DNA from: Epilithonimonas hungarica
GTDB lineage: Bacteria > Bacteroidota > Bacteroidia > Flavobacteriales > Weeksellaceae
DNA length: 64,000 bases
NCBI RefSeq assembly: GCF_900102265.1
Contig: NZ_FNBH01000005.1
Location: 1-64,000, forward strand
Direction: 5' to 3'
Shown here piece by piece: positions 25,611 through 35,265 of this stretch. The number at the start of each line of letters is the position of its first letter. The stretch's first letter is position 1. The notes beneath the pieces were generated by a model. The model did no database searches, had not been told where the DNA came from, and saw only the letters and a program-made list of their open reading frames with translations. Position numbers and translations under genes: made by a program.

Positions 25611-26897
25611 TTATTTTAAATCGTCAAATTTTGCCTTCATCGTTGGATTTCCATAGGTCAGTTTTTTAATTGTCAAATCTTCTGCTTTGTTGTTTGCAAG
25701 ACGCAGATTATTAACAGATGAAAGTAATGCGTCTTTTGTTTTTTGAAGATGCGTTATTGTTTTATCAATTTCCTCAACGGCAGTCTTAAATTGTCGGCTT
25801 GCCAATTCATAATTTTTAGCAAATCCTTGTTTGAAAGTATCTATTTTTTCTTCAAAGTTAGTAATGTCAATATTTTGGTTCTTAACCAAAGCAAGCTCTT
25901 TTTTATATTGTAAAGAGTTCATAGCAGCATTTCTTAGAAGTGTAATGATTGGTATAAAAAACTGTGGCCGAACTACATACATTTTCGAAAATCGGTGCGA
26001 AACATCTACAATGCCTGTGTTGTAAAACTCATTTTCGGCTTCTAATAATGAAACCATCACTGCATATTCGCATTTTTTCTCAGTTCTGTCTTTATCCAGT
26101 TCGCGGAAGAAATCTTCATTGCGTTTTTTGGTTGCCGTTTGGTCAGCTTCATTTTTCATCTCAAACATTATCGAAATGATCTCGTTACCGGAATCATCAA
26201 ATTCCCGATAGATAAAATCACCTTTGCTTCCTGACCTAGAGTCATTATCCTTTTCAAAATAGACATCCTGAAATGCGGTTGCACGCAGTTTATTGAACTC
26301 GATCTCGCAATGCTGCTCCAAAGTTTCACCAAGCATTTTTGTGGAAAGTCTGGCTTTCATCTCTTTCACACGGTCGATCTCCTCGTCCTTGTACTTGATG
26401 ATAATATCTTTTGATTTGAGTTTTTCATCAAACTGTTCTTTTAAAGATTTTTCCGAAAGTTCTTTTTCCATATCTTTATTTTTCAGCTTATTTCTAAGCT
26501 CATTTTTTTCGTTTTCGATACTGTTTTTTTCATTTTCTACTTTCTGAACCGCTTCTGAGATTGCCAATTTTTTTTCGGTTTCGGCTTTTTCAATTTTCGC
26601 TTTTAGTTCCAGAATTTCTTTTTCCTTTTCCGAAACTTTTCCTGTCATCTCCAATTCGCTAAGTGATTTTAACTGCGAGATTTCAGCATCTTTTTTGGAA
26701 AGCTGTTCTTGGAGATAACTTTTGAATTTTTCTTTATTAAGTTCAATCTCACTGTTTTTTTCTCTTTCAGCAATCCTTAACCGCTCTTGTAGTTCTTCTT
26801 CAAATTGATGGTTGCGAACTTGTTTCAGAATCTCCGCAAATCCCGCTTCGTCCACTTTAAAGGCCTTATGACAATTCGGACAAATGATTTCGTTCAT
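25611..26897 (-). CDS. DUF2130 protein with N-terminal CPNC and long coiled coil
   Basis: A 428-residue protein that opens [13 protein letters not shown], half of a zinc-ribbon-like motif, followed by a highly charged coiled coil to about residue 200, then the DUF2130 core ([40 protein letters not shown]). That last part looks like a PD-(D/E)xK-type nuclease fold (EMKNE), an inference. An ATG at 26921 is in frame upstream, but the CPNC start at 26897 is favoured. Function not established. Confidence 0.82.
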   Translation of the reverse strand: MNEIICPNCHKAFKVDEAGFAEILKQVRNHQFEEELQERLRIAEREKNSEIELNKEKFKSYLQEQLSKKDAEISQLKSLSELEMTGKVSEKEKEILELKAKIEKAETEKKLAISEAVQKVENEKNSIENEKNELRNKLKNKDMEKELSEKSLKEQFDEKLKSKDIIIKYKDEEIDRVKEMKARLSTKMLGETLEQHCEIEFNKLRATAFQDVYFEKDNDSRSGSKGDFIYREFDDSGNEIISIMFEMKNEADQTATKKRNEDFFRELDKDRTEKKCEYAVMVSLLEAENEFYNTGIVDVSHRFSKMYVVRPQFFIPIITLLRNAAMNSLQYKKELALVKNQNIDITNFEEKIDTFKQGFAKNYELASRQFKTAVEEIDKTITHLQKTKDALLSSVNNLRLANNKAEDLTIKKLTYGNPTMKAKFDDLK

Positions 26898-26956
26898 AAT
26901 ATTTCGGTTTCGTAAAGGCAAGGTACAAATTAATCGATAATTTTAAAAAATAATAT

Positions 26957-27031
26957 TCTCACAGATCGGGCAAATTTTACATCTAAAATAAATCTGCAAA
27001 ATTCGCTCGATCTGCCAAATCAACGAGATTT
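26957..27031. repeat. Dispersed repeat family B, copy 3
   Basis: CTCACAGATCGGGCAAATTT ... AAATCTGC ... CGATCTGCC ... GAGATT: same word order as the copies at 11314 and 12496, here between divergent genes. Confidence 0.5.
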
Positions 27032-27071
27032 AAAAATTTGAACAAGCCCTAAATTTATAATTCATATTGCG

Positions 27072-27079
27072 TAAATTTG
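27072..27079 (+). promoter_or_regulatory. -7 element of uvrC, suggesting a leaderless mRNA
   Basis: TAAATTTG ends 4 bases before the GTG start at 27084, the same layout as panD. Confidence 0.45.
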
Positions 27080-27083
27080 TTCT

Positions 27084-28877
27084 GTGAATCCCAACTTAGA
27101 ACTTCAACTCAAAACCCTTCCTTCAGAACCTGGCGTCTATCGATATTATGATAAGAACGACCAGCTTTTGTATGTGGGAAAAGCAAAGCAACTCAATAAA
27201 AGAGTTCTTTCTTATTTCAACAAAAATCTTTCCGGTTATCGTACAAGGATCATGGTTTCTAAGATACACAGATTGGAAACAACTGTTGTAAATAGTGAAT
27301 ATGACGCTCTTTTGTTAGAAAACAATCTGATAAAAGAACACCAGCCGTTTTACAATGTGATGCTGAAAGACGACAAATCCTACCCGTGGATCTGCATCAA
27401 GAATGAAGATTTTCCAAGAATCTTTCTTACACGAACAAAAATAAAAGATGGTTCCGAATATTTTGGACCTTACGCCAAGGTAAGACCTGCAAGAATTCTT
27501 CTGGACACGATTAAAAATCTATATAAAATAAGAACCTGCAACCTGAATCTTGCTCCTGAAAAAATCGCTGAAGGAAAATACCGCGTTTGCCTGGAGTATC
27601 ATATCAAAAACTGTAACGGACCTTGCGAAGACCTAGAATCCAAAGAAGATTATGATGAAAAAGTAGAAGCGATCCGAGGAATTATCAAAGGCGATTTCCG
27701 TTACGCTAAGAAATATCTGGAGGACAGAATGTATCGTTTTGCTGCAAACCTGGAATTTGAAAAAGCTCAGATGATAAAGCAGAATATCGAATCTCTGGAT
27801 GATTATCAAGCAAAACATACGGTTGTGAATCCTAGTATTGATGATGTGGATGTTTTCGGGATGACAAGCGATGAAACGGCGGCTTATGTCAATTATTTTA
27901 AAATCAGGAATGGTTCGATTGTTCAGAGTTTTACAACAGAAATCAAGAAAGTTCTTGAGGAAACAGATGAGGATATTTTGGAAGAAGCGATTATCGAAAT
28001 TCGTCAGAAATTTTTATCTGAATCGAGAGAAATTTTGATTCCATTTCATTTGGGAATAGAAATCCCGAATGTGAAATTGATCGTTCCAAAAGTCGGCGAC
28101 AAGAAAAGAATTGTAGAACTTTCTGAGAAAAATGCCAAAGAATACCGTCTTGAAAAGCTGAAACAAGTTCAAATTGTTGACCCGGAAAGACATACCAACC
28201 GGATAATGGCAGAGATGCAAAAACTCTTGCATATGCCCATAGAACCAAGACATATCGAAGGTTTTGACAACTCCAATATACAAGGAACTAATCCGGTTTC
28301 GGCTTGTGTCGTTTTCAAAGATGGGAAACCAAGCAAAGCAGATTACAGGATCTTCCATCCAAAAACCGTGGTTGGTCCGGATGATTTTAAAACGATGGAA
28401 GAAGTCATCTATCGTCGCTATAGAAGGTTGCTTGATGAAGGCGAACCTTTACCCCAATTGATTCTGATCGATGGTGGAAAAGGGCAATTGTCTTCCGCCG
28501 TCAAAAGTTTGAAATTACTCGGCCTTTATGGTAAAATCACGATTGTCGGGATTGCAAAACGCCTTGAGGAAATCTATTTTCCGGAAGATTCGATTCCATT
28601 ATATATTGACAAAAAAGCTGAAACGCTGAAAATCCTTCAGCGCGTGCGGGACGAAGCGCACCGATTTGGCGTAAAACATCATAGAACGAGAAGAAAAAAT
28701 TCGACGATAAAATCTGAGCTGGAAGAAATCCAAGGTGTTGGTCCGAAATCTGTTGAACAGCTTTTATCGAAACTGAAATCGGTTAAAAGGATCAAAGAGT
28801 CAGACCTGGCCACTTTGGAAGAAATTCTCGGAAAGTCTAAGGCAAAAATCGTTTGGGAGTTTTTTAATAAGAATTAA
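27084..28877 (+). CDS. uvrC: Excinuclease ABC subunit C
   Basis: The dual-incision nuclease of nucleotide excision repair. 597 residues: GIY-YIG domain first (PGVYRYYDKNDQLLYVGKA, about 16-35), UVR motif at about 205-240 (FEKAQMIKQNIESLD), the RNase H-like 5' nuclease domain (HIEGFDNSNIQGTNPVSACV, about 390; LILIDGGKGQLSSA), and a C-terminal helix-hairpin-helix pair (EIQGVGPKSVEQLL). Starts at GTG. Confidence 0.96.
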   Translation: MNPNLELQLKTLPSEPGVYRYYDKNDQLLYVGKAKQLNKRVLSYFNKNLSGYRTRIMVSKIHRLETTVVNSEYDALLLENNLIKEHQPFYNVMLKDDKSYPWICIKNEDFPRIFLTRTKIKDGSEYFGPYAKVRPARILLDTIKNLYKIRTCNLNLAPEKIAEGKYRVCLEYHIKNCNGPCEDLESKEDYDEKVEAIRGIIKGDFRYAKKYLEDRMYRFAANLEFEKAQMIKQNIESLDDYQAKHTVVNPSIDDVDVFGMTSDETAAYVNYFKIRNGSIVQSFTTEIKKVLEETDEDILEEAIIEIRQKFLSESREILIPFHLGIEIPNVKLIVPKVGDKKRIVELSEKNAKEYRLEKLKQVQIVDPERHTNRIMAEMQKLLHMPIEPRHIEGFDNSNIQGTNPVSACVVFKDGKPSKADYRIFHPKTVVGPDDFKTMEEVIYRRYRRLLDEGEPLPQLILIDGGKGQLSSAVKSLKLLGLYGKITIVGIAKRLEEIYFPEDSIPLYIDKKAETLKILQRVRDEAHRFGVKHHRTRRKNSTIKSELEEIQGVGPKSVEQLLSKLKSVKRIKESDLATLEEILGKSKAKIVWEFFNKN

Positions 28878-28878
28878 A

Positions 28879-28898
28879 GAGCACCTTACTTGGTGCTC
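28879..28898. terminator. Weak terminator hairpin after uvrC
   Basis: GAGCACC (28879-28885) pairs with GGTGCTC (28892-28898); only a loose AT tail follows. Confidence 0.5.
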
Positions 28899-28904
28899 CT
28901 GATA

Positions 28905-31697
28905 TTATTTTTTGATTACTTTTTTAGTTTCTATAAAATCATCCGTATATACTTTGACCAGATAAATACCAGAATTCAACCTTATAAAATCCAAATTATC
29001 AGACTTTGATTCAAATATTTTTACTCCAGAAAAATTATACACTTCTACTTTGTTTATTCTAGATGGACTTTGAATTTTTACATAGCTTGAAGTAGGATTA
29101 GGATAAACAGACATTGCTATCTTATCTTTTCCTTCTAAATTTTCAACTTGCAAATCAGGAAGTTGATCTATTGTATGCAGTTGTATGTATTCCGCTTTAT
29201 TGGTATAAGCAGAAAAATATAATGTATTGCCATCGCTTGCAATATTTTTAAAAGGAACAGCTAATACGGAATAATCCTCTTCAATGTTTGTATTACTATC
29301 TACAATATTTACATTAAATGACGTATTTATTCCTCCAAATCTTACTATTCTTGGATCAGACGTATTTAAAGTATATAAATAATTTTTACTACAAGCCATT
29401 TCATTCTCAGTAAGATTAGCAGAAAGATATGTAGTTCCAATAGTTGTCCCGTTACTTCTATATAGTCTATTATTGTGCAGTATGAACATATCATTGCCAC
29501 ATTTAGTCAAAACATTAGAGTCAGAATATGATGAAGATTCTGATAAATTGGTGCTTCCCAATGCTTTTACAAGAGCAGTTCCATTAATAGTACCGTCCGT
29601 TTTATAAAGGCTAATAGTTCCACTTTTAAATGTCAAAAAATATAATATCCCATCATTAACCAAAGAGTGGTTTGTAAAACTTGTATTGATATTTTTCAAT
29701 AGTGAAGTTCCGGCTTGCGTTCCATCTGAACTGTAAAGATCAACATATCCACTCTGAACATTAGTCGATTTATAAAAGACAATTTTTGAATTAATTACGC
29801 CTACAATCTTTAACATTTGGACACTTTCATTTGAGAAGTCAATCGCTTTTTTAGTATTTGTAACTGTTCCATCGGTCTTCCAGATTGACCAACGACTATT
29901 TTCATCCATAAAAGAAAAGTACAGGAAATCATCCAGCATATAACCATTGTTCAATTTAGAATAATAGTCATTACTATAAAATGGCATTTCTTTTAATAGA
30001 ACAGGAATCGAAGAGTTATTTTCCAAAAGGTAAACCTTTAGTTTGTCACTTTTCGTTACATAAACTACAGCTTGATCTTTAAAATTGTTGAAACTGATAA
30101 TCTCCTCTGTCACTGGGATAAATTTTGTATTGTCTTTGATCCCGTCAGACTTTATAAAACCATTGCTGTTATAATTGCTGTATGCATAGTAAAAATCTCC
30201 CACTTTCAAAGTTTTATCCACAGTTCCGATATTAGCCGTGAAATTACTTACTTGAGTTAATTCACCAGAATTAATAGACTTCTTGAATAATTGTTTTTGA
30301 CCTATCGAACTAGTACTCGCAATATAAAATAGACTATTGCCAATTTTCAGATAAGAAGAAAGGTAGCTATTATAGCTAAAATTAGTATCTATAGCCAGCT
30401 TATCTTCCTTGGTAAGTACATTGTATTTATAAAGCTCTCCGCCGTGTTCAGAAATCCCTGTTCCTGCCTGCCCATCTAATCCATAGAAAAAAATATTACC
30501 GTCTAGTTCTATATAATTACCATCCCAATAACCATTTCCAAAATTAATTTTTTTTGCATTGCTAGCATTTTCATCAGATATCCATATGCCACTGTTATAC
30601 TGCTCGGAAGATTTAAATATCAAATAATTTTTTTTACTTGATAACGTTGCGAAATCCAGATCAGAATCTTTCGTCGTAAGATTAGCCTGAACAGTATTCT
30701 CAGTACTACCATCTGTTTTCCAGATATTTAGATTGGTATCCAAATAAATTTCATCCTTGAATTTAAAAATCTTGGAAATAGTTTCTGTAAATGATTTTAC
30801 AATCTTTGTATTGGCCTGTGTTCCATCGCTGGACCACAAATTATTTTTAGAATCATAGAAAACTATTTTATCATTGACTACATCCCCATTTAAAGAAGAT
30901 ACATCATTAATTGGTATAATACTTTTCGTCCCAGCTTCTGTACCATCTGTACTCCATAAAGCTTTTATGCCATTATTTCGAGCCAAAAAAAACAATTGAT
31001 TTTGGAATTTTATCATCCCAAAATTAAGACTTGTCAAAGAAGAATCAGTAGCTTCAAAAACCTTGAATGGTTTTGTTCCTCCAACTGTTCCATCTGATTC
31101 CATTATGACATGTTGATTGTAATTATTCTCGGAATAGTAAAGCTTATTATTAAGGAAATAATATTGTGATTTGTAATTTTTACCAGTCAAAGCAATAGTC
31201 CCCGCAAATGTTCCGTCTGAAGACCACAATTGGTAATCTGTGACCACAAATAGTTTTTCTCCGTTGGTGAAAATATCTATATAAACATAAGCGGCAGAAG
31301 AGTTATATAATTGTTTTACAACTTTGGTTCCCTCCTCTGTTCCATCAGTAACCCATAATTGATTATTATTGTCGTTCAAATTGGTGCCTACAAAATAAAG
31401 CTTGCCTTTGAAATTGATTATAGGACTTTTGATTCGGCTGTAATAATTATTAAAGCTTTGTGCAAAATTTTTAAGTACTTTTGCTTTTCCAGAAGCTTCA
31501 TCATAAGACCACAGCTCATTTCCTCCAAATTCGTAAGGTCTATTTCCAGAAAAAATAATTTTCCCTTCATATTCTGCGATATAACTTGGGCTTCCACTTC
31601 CAGAATAGTTATGAGCTACTAATTTTGTATTAAGAATATTTTGTGCACTAGTCGTAATTGATAAAATCAAAACTAATAAAAGGTATATTTTTTTCAT
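28905..31697 (-). CDS. T9SS-secreted protein with ELWxxDGTxxGT repeats (copy 2)
   Basis: A 930-residue exported protein. It has a signal peptide (MKKIYLLLVLILSITTSAQ) and many repeats of the LWxTDGTxxGTxxVK type (for example QLWVTDGTEEGTKVVKQ, ALWSTDGTEAGTKSI, IWKTDGTVTNTKKA), which form a beta-propeller-like array. The last ~75 residues are a type A T9SS domain: MSVYPNPTSSYVKIQ, then GIYLVKVYTDDF ... KKVIKK. It should be secreted or fixed to the cell surface. It lies 2 bases after its paralogue upstream and is co-transcribed with it. Ligand unknown. Confidence 0.88.
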   Translation of the reverse strand: MKKIYLLLVLILSITTSAQNILNTKLVAHNYSGSGSPSYIAEYEGKIIFSGNRPYEFGGNELWSYDEASGKAKVLKNFAQSFNNYYSRIKSPIINFKGKLYFVGTNLNDNNNQLWVTDGTEEGTKVVKQLYNSSAAYVYIDIFTNGEKLFVVTDYQLWSSDGTFAGTIALTGKNYKSQYYFLNNKLYYSENNYNQHVIMESDGTVGGTKPFKVFEATDSSLTSLNFGMIKFQNQLFFLARNNGIKALWSTDGTEAGTKSIIPINDVSSLNGDVVNDKIVFYDSKNNLWSSDGTQANTKIVKSFTETISKIFKFKDEIYLDTNLNIWKTDGSTENTVQANLTTKDSDLDFATLSSKKNYLIFKSSEQYNSGIWISDENASNAKKINFGNGYWDGNYIELDGNIFFYGLDGQAGTGISEHGGELYKYNVLTKEDKLAIDTNFSYNSYLSSYLKIGNSLFYIASTSSIGQKQLFKKSINSGELTQVSNFTANIGTVDKTLKVGDFYYAYSNYNSNGFIKSDGIKDNTKFIPVTEEIISFNNFKDQAVVYVTKSDKLKVYLLENNSSIPVLLKEMPFYSNDYYSKLNNGYMLDDFLYFSFMDENSRWSIWKTDGTVTNTKKAIDFSNESVQMLKIVGVINSKIVFYKSTNVQSGYVDLYSSDGTQAGTSLLKNINTSFTNHSLVNDGILYFLTFKSGTISLYKTDGTINGTALVKALGSTNLSESSSYSDSNVLTKCGNDMFILHNNRLYRSNGTTIGTTYLSANLTENEMACSKNYLYTLNTSDPRIVRFGGINTSFNVNIVDSNTNIEEDYSVLAVPFKNIASDGNTLYFSAYTNKAEYIQLHTIDQLPDLQVENLEGKDKIAMSVYPNPTSSYVKIQSPSRINKVEVYNFSGVKIFESKSDNLDFIRLNSGIYLVKVYTDDFIETKKVIKK

Positions 31698-31699
31698 GA

Positions 31700-34486
31700 T
31701 TATTTCTTGATAACTTTTGAAGAATAAAGTTTTGTATTGGTTTTGACTTTGATAAAGAATATTCCTACAGGAAGTTCTTTTATACTTATACTAGAATTTT
31801 TAGATTCCAGAACTTTCTTACCAGCAATATCTATAATTTCGATGTGCTCAACTTTTTCGCTGTTATCGAGTTGTATATTGACTATATCATCCGTTGGATT
31901 TGGATAAATAATTATTCTTCTTTCGGATTTTGAAGTTTGAGACTCATTCGTGTTTAGTTCTTCAACAACATCTGTGATAAATAATTCTTGACCAGAGCTT
32001 TTATAATCCATAGAAAAGTGGAATTTTCCTTTATCGAAAAACAATTGTTCTAACGAATAATAACCAGTTAATGAGTTATCATTCACTTTAATTTGAATAG
32101 GTGTAAAATCGTCAGCGCTAGTCCCTTTTGTTTTTCCAAAAACATTATTTGCATTTTGAAAATAAAGTTCATTATTTAAACAAACATATGGCCTATTGTA
32201 TAGTAGAAAATTATTTAATTTAAATGTACCTATTTCAGTTCCATCAGTTCTGTAAAATAATGATGAACTACTGGAATCAGAAAAATAAGCAAAATTCCCA
32301 CACTTTATAGCTGTTTGTACATCAAAAAAAGGAAGAGTTGTAAGAACCGACGTTCCATTAGATGTACCATCTGTCATATATAACCTTTTGTTTACACCAT
32401 TATTAAGAATACTTGAAAATAAATAAACTTTATTATTGATAATAAAACTTGCATCAGCATCATATTTATCATTATTTTGGATTAATACGACATTATCACT
32501 TTCATCATTGATGGCATATAATCTATTAGGCACTGTATAATTAATAGTATTTTCTACAAAAAGCACCTTATTATTAATCTTATTTAGGAAAGTTCTATAG
32601 AAATAATAAGATTCCAAATCAATTATTTTTTTTGTGTTGACAACAGTTCCATCTGTTTTCCAGATTGATGTTGCATTGTTATCCATCATTTTAAGATAAA
32701 TTCCGGAGTTTGTTTTTATATAATCTTTCTTTGCACCTGAAGAATAATTTGAAGGGCTTTCAAAAATCAATGATAGATTTTCAGAAGAATTTTCCAGTGT
32801 CCAAAGTCTCATAAAACCGTGAAGTGAATTATACGATTTTATTAAAACCTTATTATCATTTAGAGAAATAAGCTCTAACAATCTTTCATTGTTGGGTAAA
32901 TTTATTTTTTTAGTATCATTTATACTTCCAGCGGTTCTATACAAAAAATTATCCTCCAAAAAATAATAAATGTAATTCCCCGATTTTTCTGAATCAAAAG
33001 CAGAAAAGAAATTATTATTAATATTAATATCAGAAAAATTACTTAACTGAACAATCTTATCATCTAAACCTTTTTTGAATATCTGTGCATAAAAACCTGC
33101 AGATGCAATAAAAAGAAGATTGTCATTCAGTTTCACAAAACTATTAGGCTTACTGTGAGCATTATAAAAAATTTCATTTTCTATTCCGGAAGATTTATCA
33201 TTGATATTATAATAGCAGAGTTCAGTATTTTTATAAACTGTATAAAAATCTACATAAGATTCTATATAGCCAGAAAAATAAAGTTTGTTATCTCTTTCTA
33301 CAAAACTTTTCTCATCATTATACTTGATCTTTGTTCTAGTGACTTCGTTACCATCATAAATATATACGAAAGAGTCTGTATTATTATCGAGTTGTTTCAA
33401 AACGAGAAAGTTTTGGTTAGACGATGTAGAAACAGTTTCTAGTTTTATCCCAAAATTATTACTTAAAATACTGACTTGGTCATTCTCATCAACCACATAA
33501 GTGTCAGTAGTCGTATTGATATATAATTTATTTTTAAAAGGAAAAATTGTTTTAATATTATTGATCTGACCACTAATAGATTTTGTACCATCTAAATTTC
33601 CGTCCGTTATCCAAAGACTATTATTAACAAAATAGAGCAGTTTATTTGTTATTGCATTTTCATAATCTGGTAGTTGATAGTTATATGAGATGTTTTGTAA
33701 AAAAATAGTCCCGTTAGAAGTTCCATCTGAAGTGTATAACCCTGGTGTTTGACTGACTCCCGCAGAAAAAACAATCTTACCATTCACAGTGTACAGTTTA
33801 TCATAATAAGTACCAACAGAAGAACCACTTCCCGGGTTTAGATCTTTTACTATTTGGGTTCCATTTTGAGTCCCATCTGAACTCCAAAGTTCCTGACCAT
33901 ACAGAGCAGAATTACCAAAAAAATAAACCTTATTATTCAGCGAAGTGAACTGATTATTGACTAATGTTACATTTGGAATTTTAATGGTTCCTTCAGTTGT
34001 ACCATCACTCACATAGATATTATTTCTATATGAGAAAAAAAGTTTATCCCCGATAGTTTTCCCGAATAAAGTATTTACATATGACGAATAAGTATCTTCA
34101 TTCAAATCTTTTACCTTAAAGGTATTATTCATATTCAAATCAGTGCACCATAGTTCAAGTTTACTATATGTGCCTTCTGCAAAAAAATAAACCTTACCAT
34201 TCAAATTATAAAATGAGCTTTTGATAATGCGACCAGGCGATGTATAGTCCTTTAAAAGTTCCGATTTCTGAGTATTGAAATTATATTTGTAGACCTCTCT
34301 CCCAAATGCGTTTCCAGCAGTTGAGAAGATTAGATCATTATCAAACAATTTCATTCCTCTTGGGTCTGAACCAGGAAAACGGTTTATTTCATTCAATTGA
34401 GAATTAATGACATTTTGAGCATTATGAAAAACAGAAAATAAAATGCACAAAAAGAGAATCGGTAGATGGTAGATTTTTTTCATCAT
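31700..34486 (-). CDS. T9SS-secreted protein with ELWxxDGTxxGT repeats (copy 1)
   Basis: A 928-residue paralogue of the next gene, with the same signal peptide, repeats (ELWSSDGTQNGTQIVKD, LYMTDGTSNGTSVLTT, LFYRTDGTEIGTFKL) and a type A T9SS domain (IIYPNPTDDIVNIQLD ... PVGIFFIKVKTN). It is the promoter-proximal gene of the pair. Its start region lies in one arm of a 25-bp perfect inverted repeat. The duplicate ATG (34486 or 34483) makes the start uncertain by one codon. Confidence 0.88.
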   Translation of the reverse strand: MMKKIYHLPILFLCILFSVFHNAQNVINSQLNEINRFPGSDPRGMKLFDNDLIFSTAGNAFGREVYKYNFNTQKSELLKDYTSPGRIIKSSFYNLNGKVYFFAEGTYSKLELWCTDLNMNNTFKVKDLNEDTYSSYVNTLFGKTIGDKLFFSYRNNIYVSDGTTEGTIKIPNVTLVNNQFTSLNNKVYFFGNSALYGQELWSSDGTQNGTQIVKDLNPGSGSSVGTYYDKLYTVNGKIVFSAGVSQTPGLYTSDGTSNGTIFLQNISYNYQLPDYENAITNKLLYFVNNSLWITDGNLDGTKSISGQINNIKTIFPFKNKLYINTTTDTYVVDENDQVSILSNNFGIKLETVSTSSNQNFLVLKQLDNNTDSFVYIYDGNEVTRTKIKYNDEKSFVERDNKLYFSGYIESYVDFYTVYKNTELCYYNINDKSSGIENEIFYNAHSKPNSFVKLNDNLLFIASAGFYAQIFKKGLDDKIVQLSNFSDININNNFFSAFDSEKSGNYIYYFLEDNFLYRTAGSINDTKKINLPNNERLLELISLNDNKVLIKSYNSLHGFMRLWTLENSSENLSLIFESPSNYSSGAKKDYIKTNSGIYLKMMDNNATSIWKTDGTVVNTKKIIDLESYYFYRTFLNKINNKVLFVENTINYTVPNRLYAINDESDNVVLIQNNDKYDADASFIINNKVYLFSSILNNGVNKRLYMTDGTSNGTSVLTTLPFFDVQTAIKCGNFAYFSDSSSSSLFYRTDGTEIGTFKLNNFLLYNRPYVCLNNELYFQNANNVFGKTKGTSADDFTPIQIKVNDNSLTGYYSLEQLFFDKGKFHFSMDYKSSGQELFITDVVEELNTNESQTSKSERRIIIYPNPTDDIVNIQLDNSEKVEHIEIIDIAGKKVLESKNSSISIKELPVGIFFIKVKTNTKLYSSKVIKK

Positions 34487-34542
34487 TGATTATTAGTTTT
34501 AATTTTCCGCAAAAATAAAAATTAAAACTAATAATCAATGAT
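34482..34542. repeat. 25-bp perfect inverted repeat overlapping a promoter and start codon
   Basis: Arms 34482-34506 and 34518-34542 are perfect inverted copies around an 11-base centre. The left arm begins in the start codon of the gene at 34486; its inner end reads AGTTTTAATTTT. The -7 box of the gene lies in the centre. Confidence 0.8.
34510..34538 (-). promoter_or_regulatory. Promoter of the ELWxxDGT gene pair, inside the inverted repeat
   Basis: Minus-strand TTG (34536-34538), 18 bp spacer, TATTTTTG (34510-34517), 23 bases before the ATG. The -33 lies in the right arm and the -7 in the centre of the palindrome. Confidence 0.6.
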
Positions 34543-34614
34543 TCTTTTAAAGATATATTAAACTTAATATAGATTTTGAATTTGTTTTTATTTAAAATTC
34601 TTCTCGGTAATTCT

Positions 34615-34622
34615 TATCTTTG
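34615..34622 (+). promoter_or_regulatory. -7 element of the small membrane protein gene
   Basis: TATCTTTG, 17 bases before the ATG. Confidence 0.5.
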
Positions 34623-34639
34623 CAACCTAAAATTTAAAA

Positions 34640-35206
34640 ATGAACAAATACATAAAATTTGTAATAGCGGCATTAATCATTATTGCAGGAGTGTTTCTTA
34701 TACTTAATAGGCAATGGGGTTGGGGAATTGTTTTAATCGTACTTTCTGCAATTCCTATCACACTTTTCTTCAAAAATGAAAATATCCTTTTGGCTTTCTG
34801 GCAATTGAGAAAACAAAATATGGAAAAAGCAGCGAAGTTTTTATCCAATATTACCAATTACAAATCTCAGCTTCATAAGAGCCAATACGGCTACTTCCAT
34901 TATCTGCAAGCTTTGACAACAGCTCAGGATAATCCACAAAAAACAGAAGGATTGATGAAAAAAGCTTTGGATTATGGTTTGAATATGAAGCACGACAGAG
35001 CAATGGCAAAATTGAATTTGGCGGCTTCTGCACTTTCAAAAGGAAGAAAAAATGAGGCTCAGAAACTTTTGGAAGAAGCAAAACAATTGGATTCTGCCGG
35101 GATGATGACCGACCAGATCAAAATGATGAAGGAACAACTGAAAATGCCAACGATGCAAAAACATATGCACAACCCAAACATGAGAAACAGAGGAAAATTC
35201 TTCTAG
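34640..35206 (+). CDS. Two-helix membrane protein with TPR-like domain
   Basis: A 188-residue protein with two N-terminal hydrophobic helices (FVIAALIIIAGVFLIL; WGIVLIVLSAIPITLFF) and a soluble helical part with TPR-like pairs (KAAKFLSNITNYKSQLHKS ... NEAQKLLEEAKQLD). The C-terminus is Met- and His-rich. I do not recognise a named family. It is widespread-looking rather than accessory and stands alone with its own promoter and terminator. Confidence 0.75.
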   Translation: MNKYIKFVIAALIIIAGVFLILNRQWGWGIVLIVLSAIPITLFFKNENILLAFWQLRKQNMEKAAKFLSNITNYKSQLHKSQYGYFHYLQALTTAQDNPQKTEGLMKKALDYGLNMKHDRAMAKLNLAASALSKGRKNEAQKLLEEAKQLDSAGMMTDQIKMMKEQLKMPTMQKHMHNPNMRNRGKFF

Positions 35207-35218
35207 TTAAATAAAATT

Positions 35219-35250
35219 AAAAGGAGCAAAAATTATTTCGCTCCTTTTTT
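35219..35250 (+). terminator. Terminator of the small membrane protein gene
   Basis: AAAAGGAGC pairs with GCTCCTTTT across a 12-base loop, with a T run. Can also serve the convergent protease gene. Confidence 0.75.
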
Positions 35251-35265
35251 ATATACAGATTTTGG

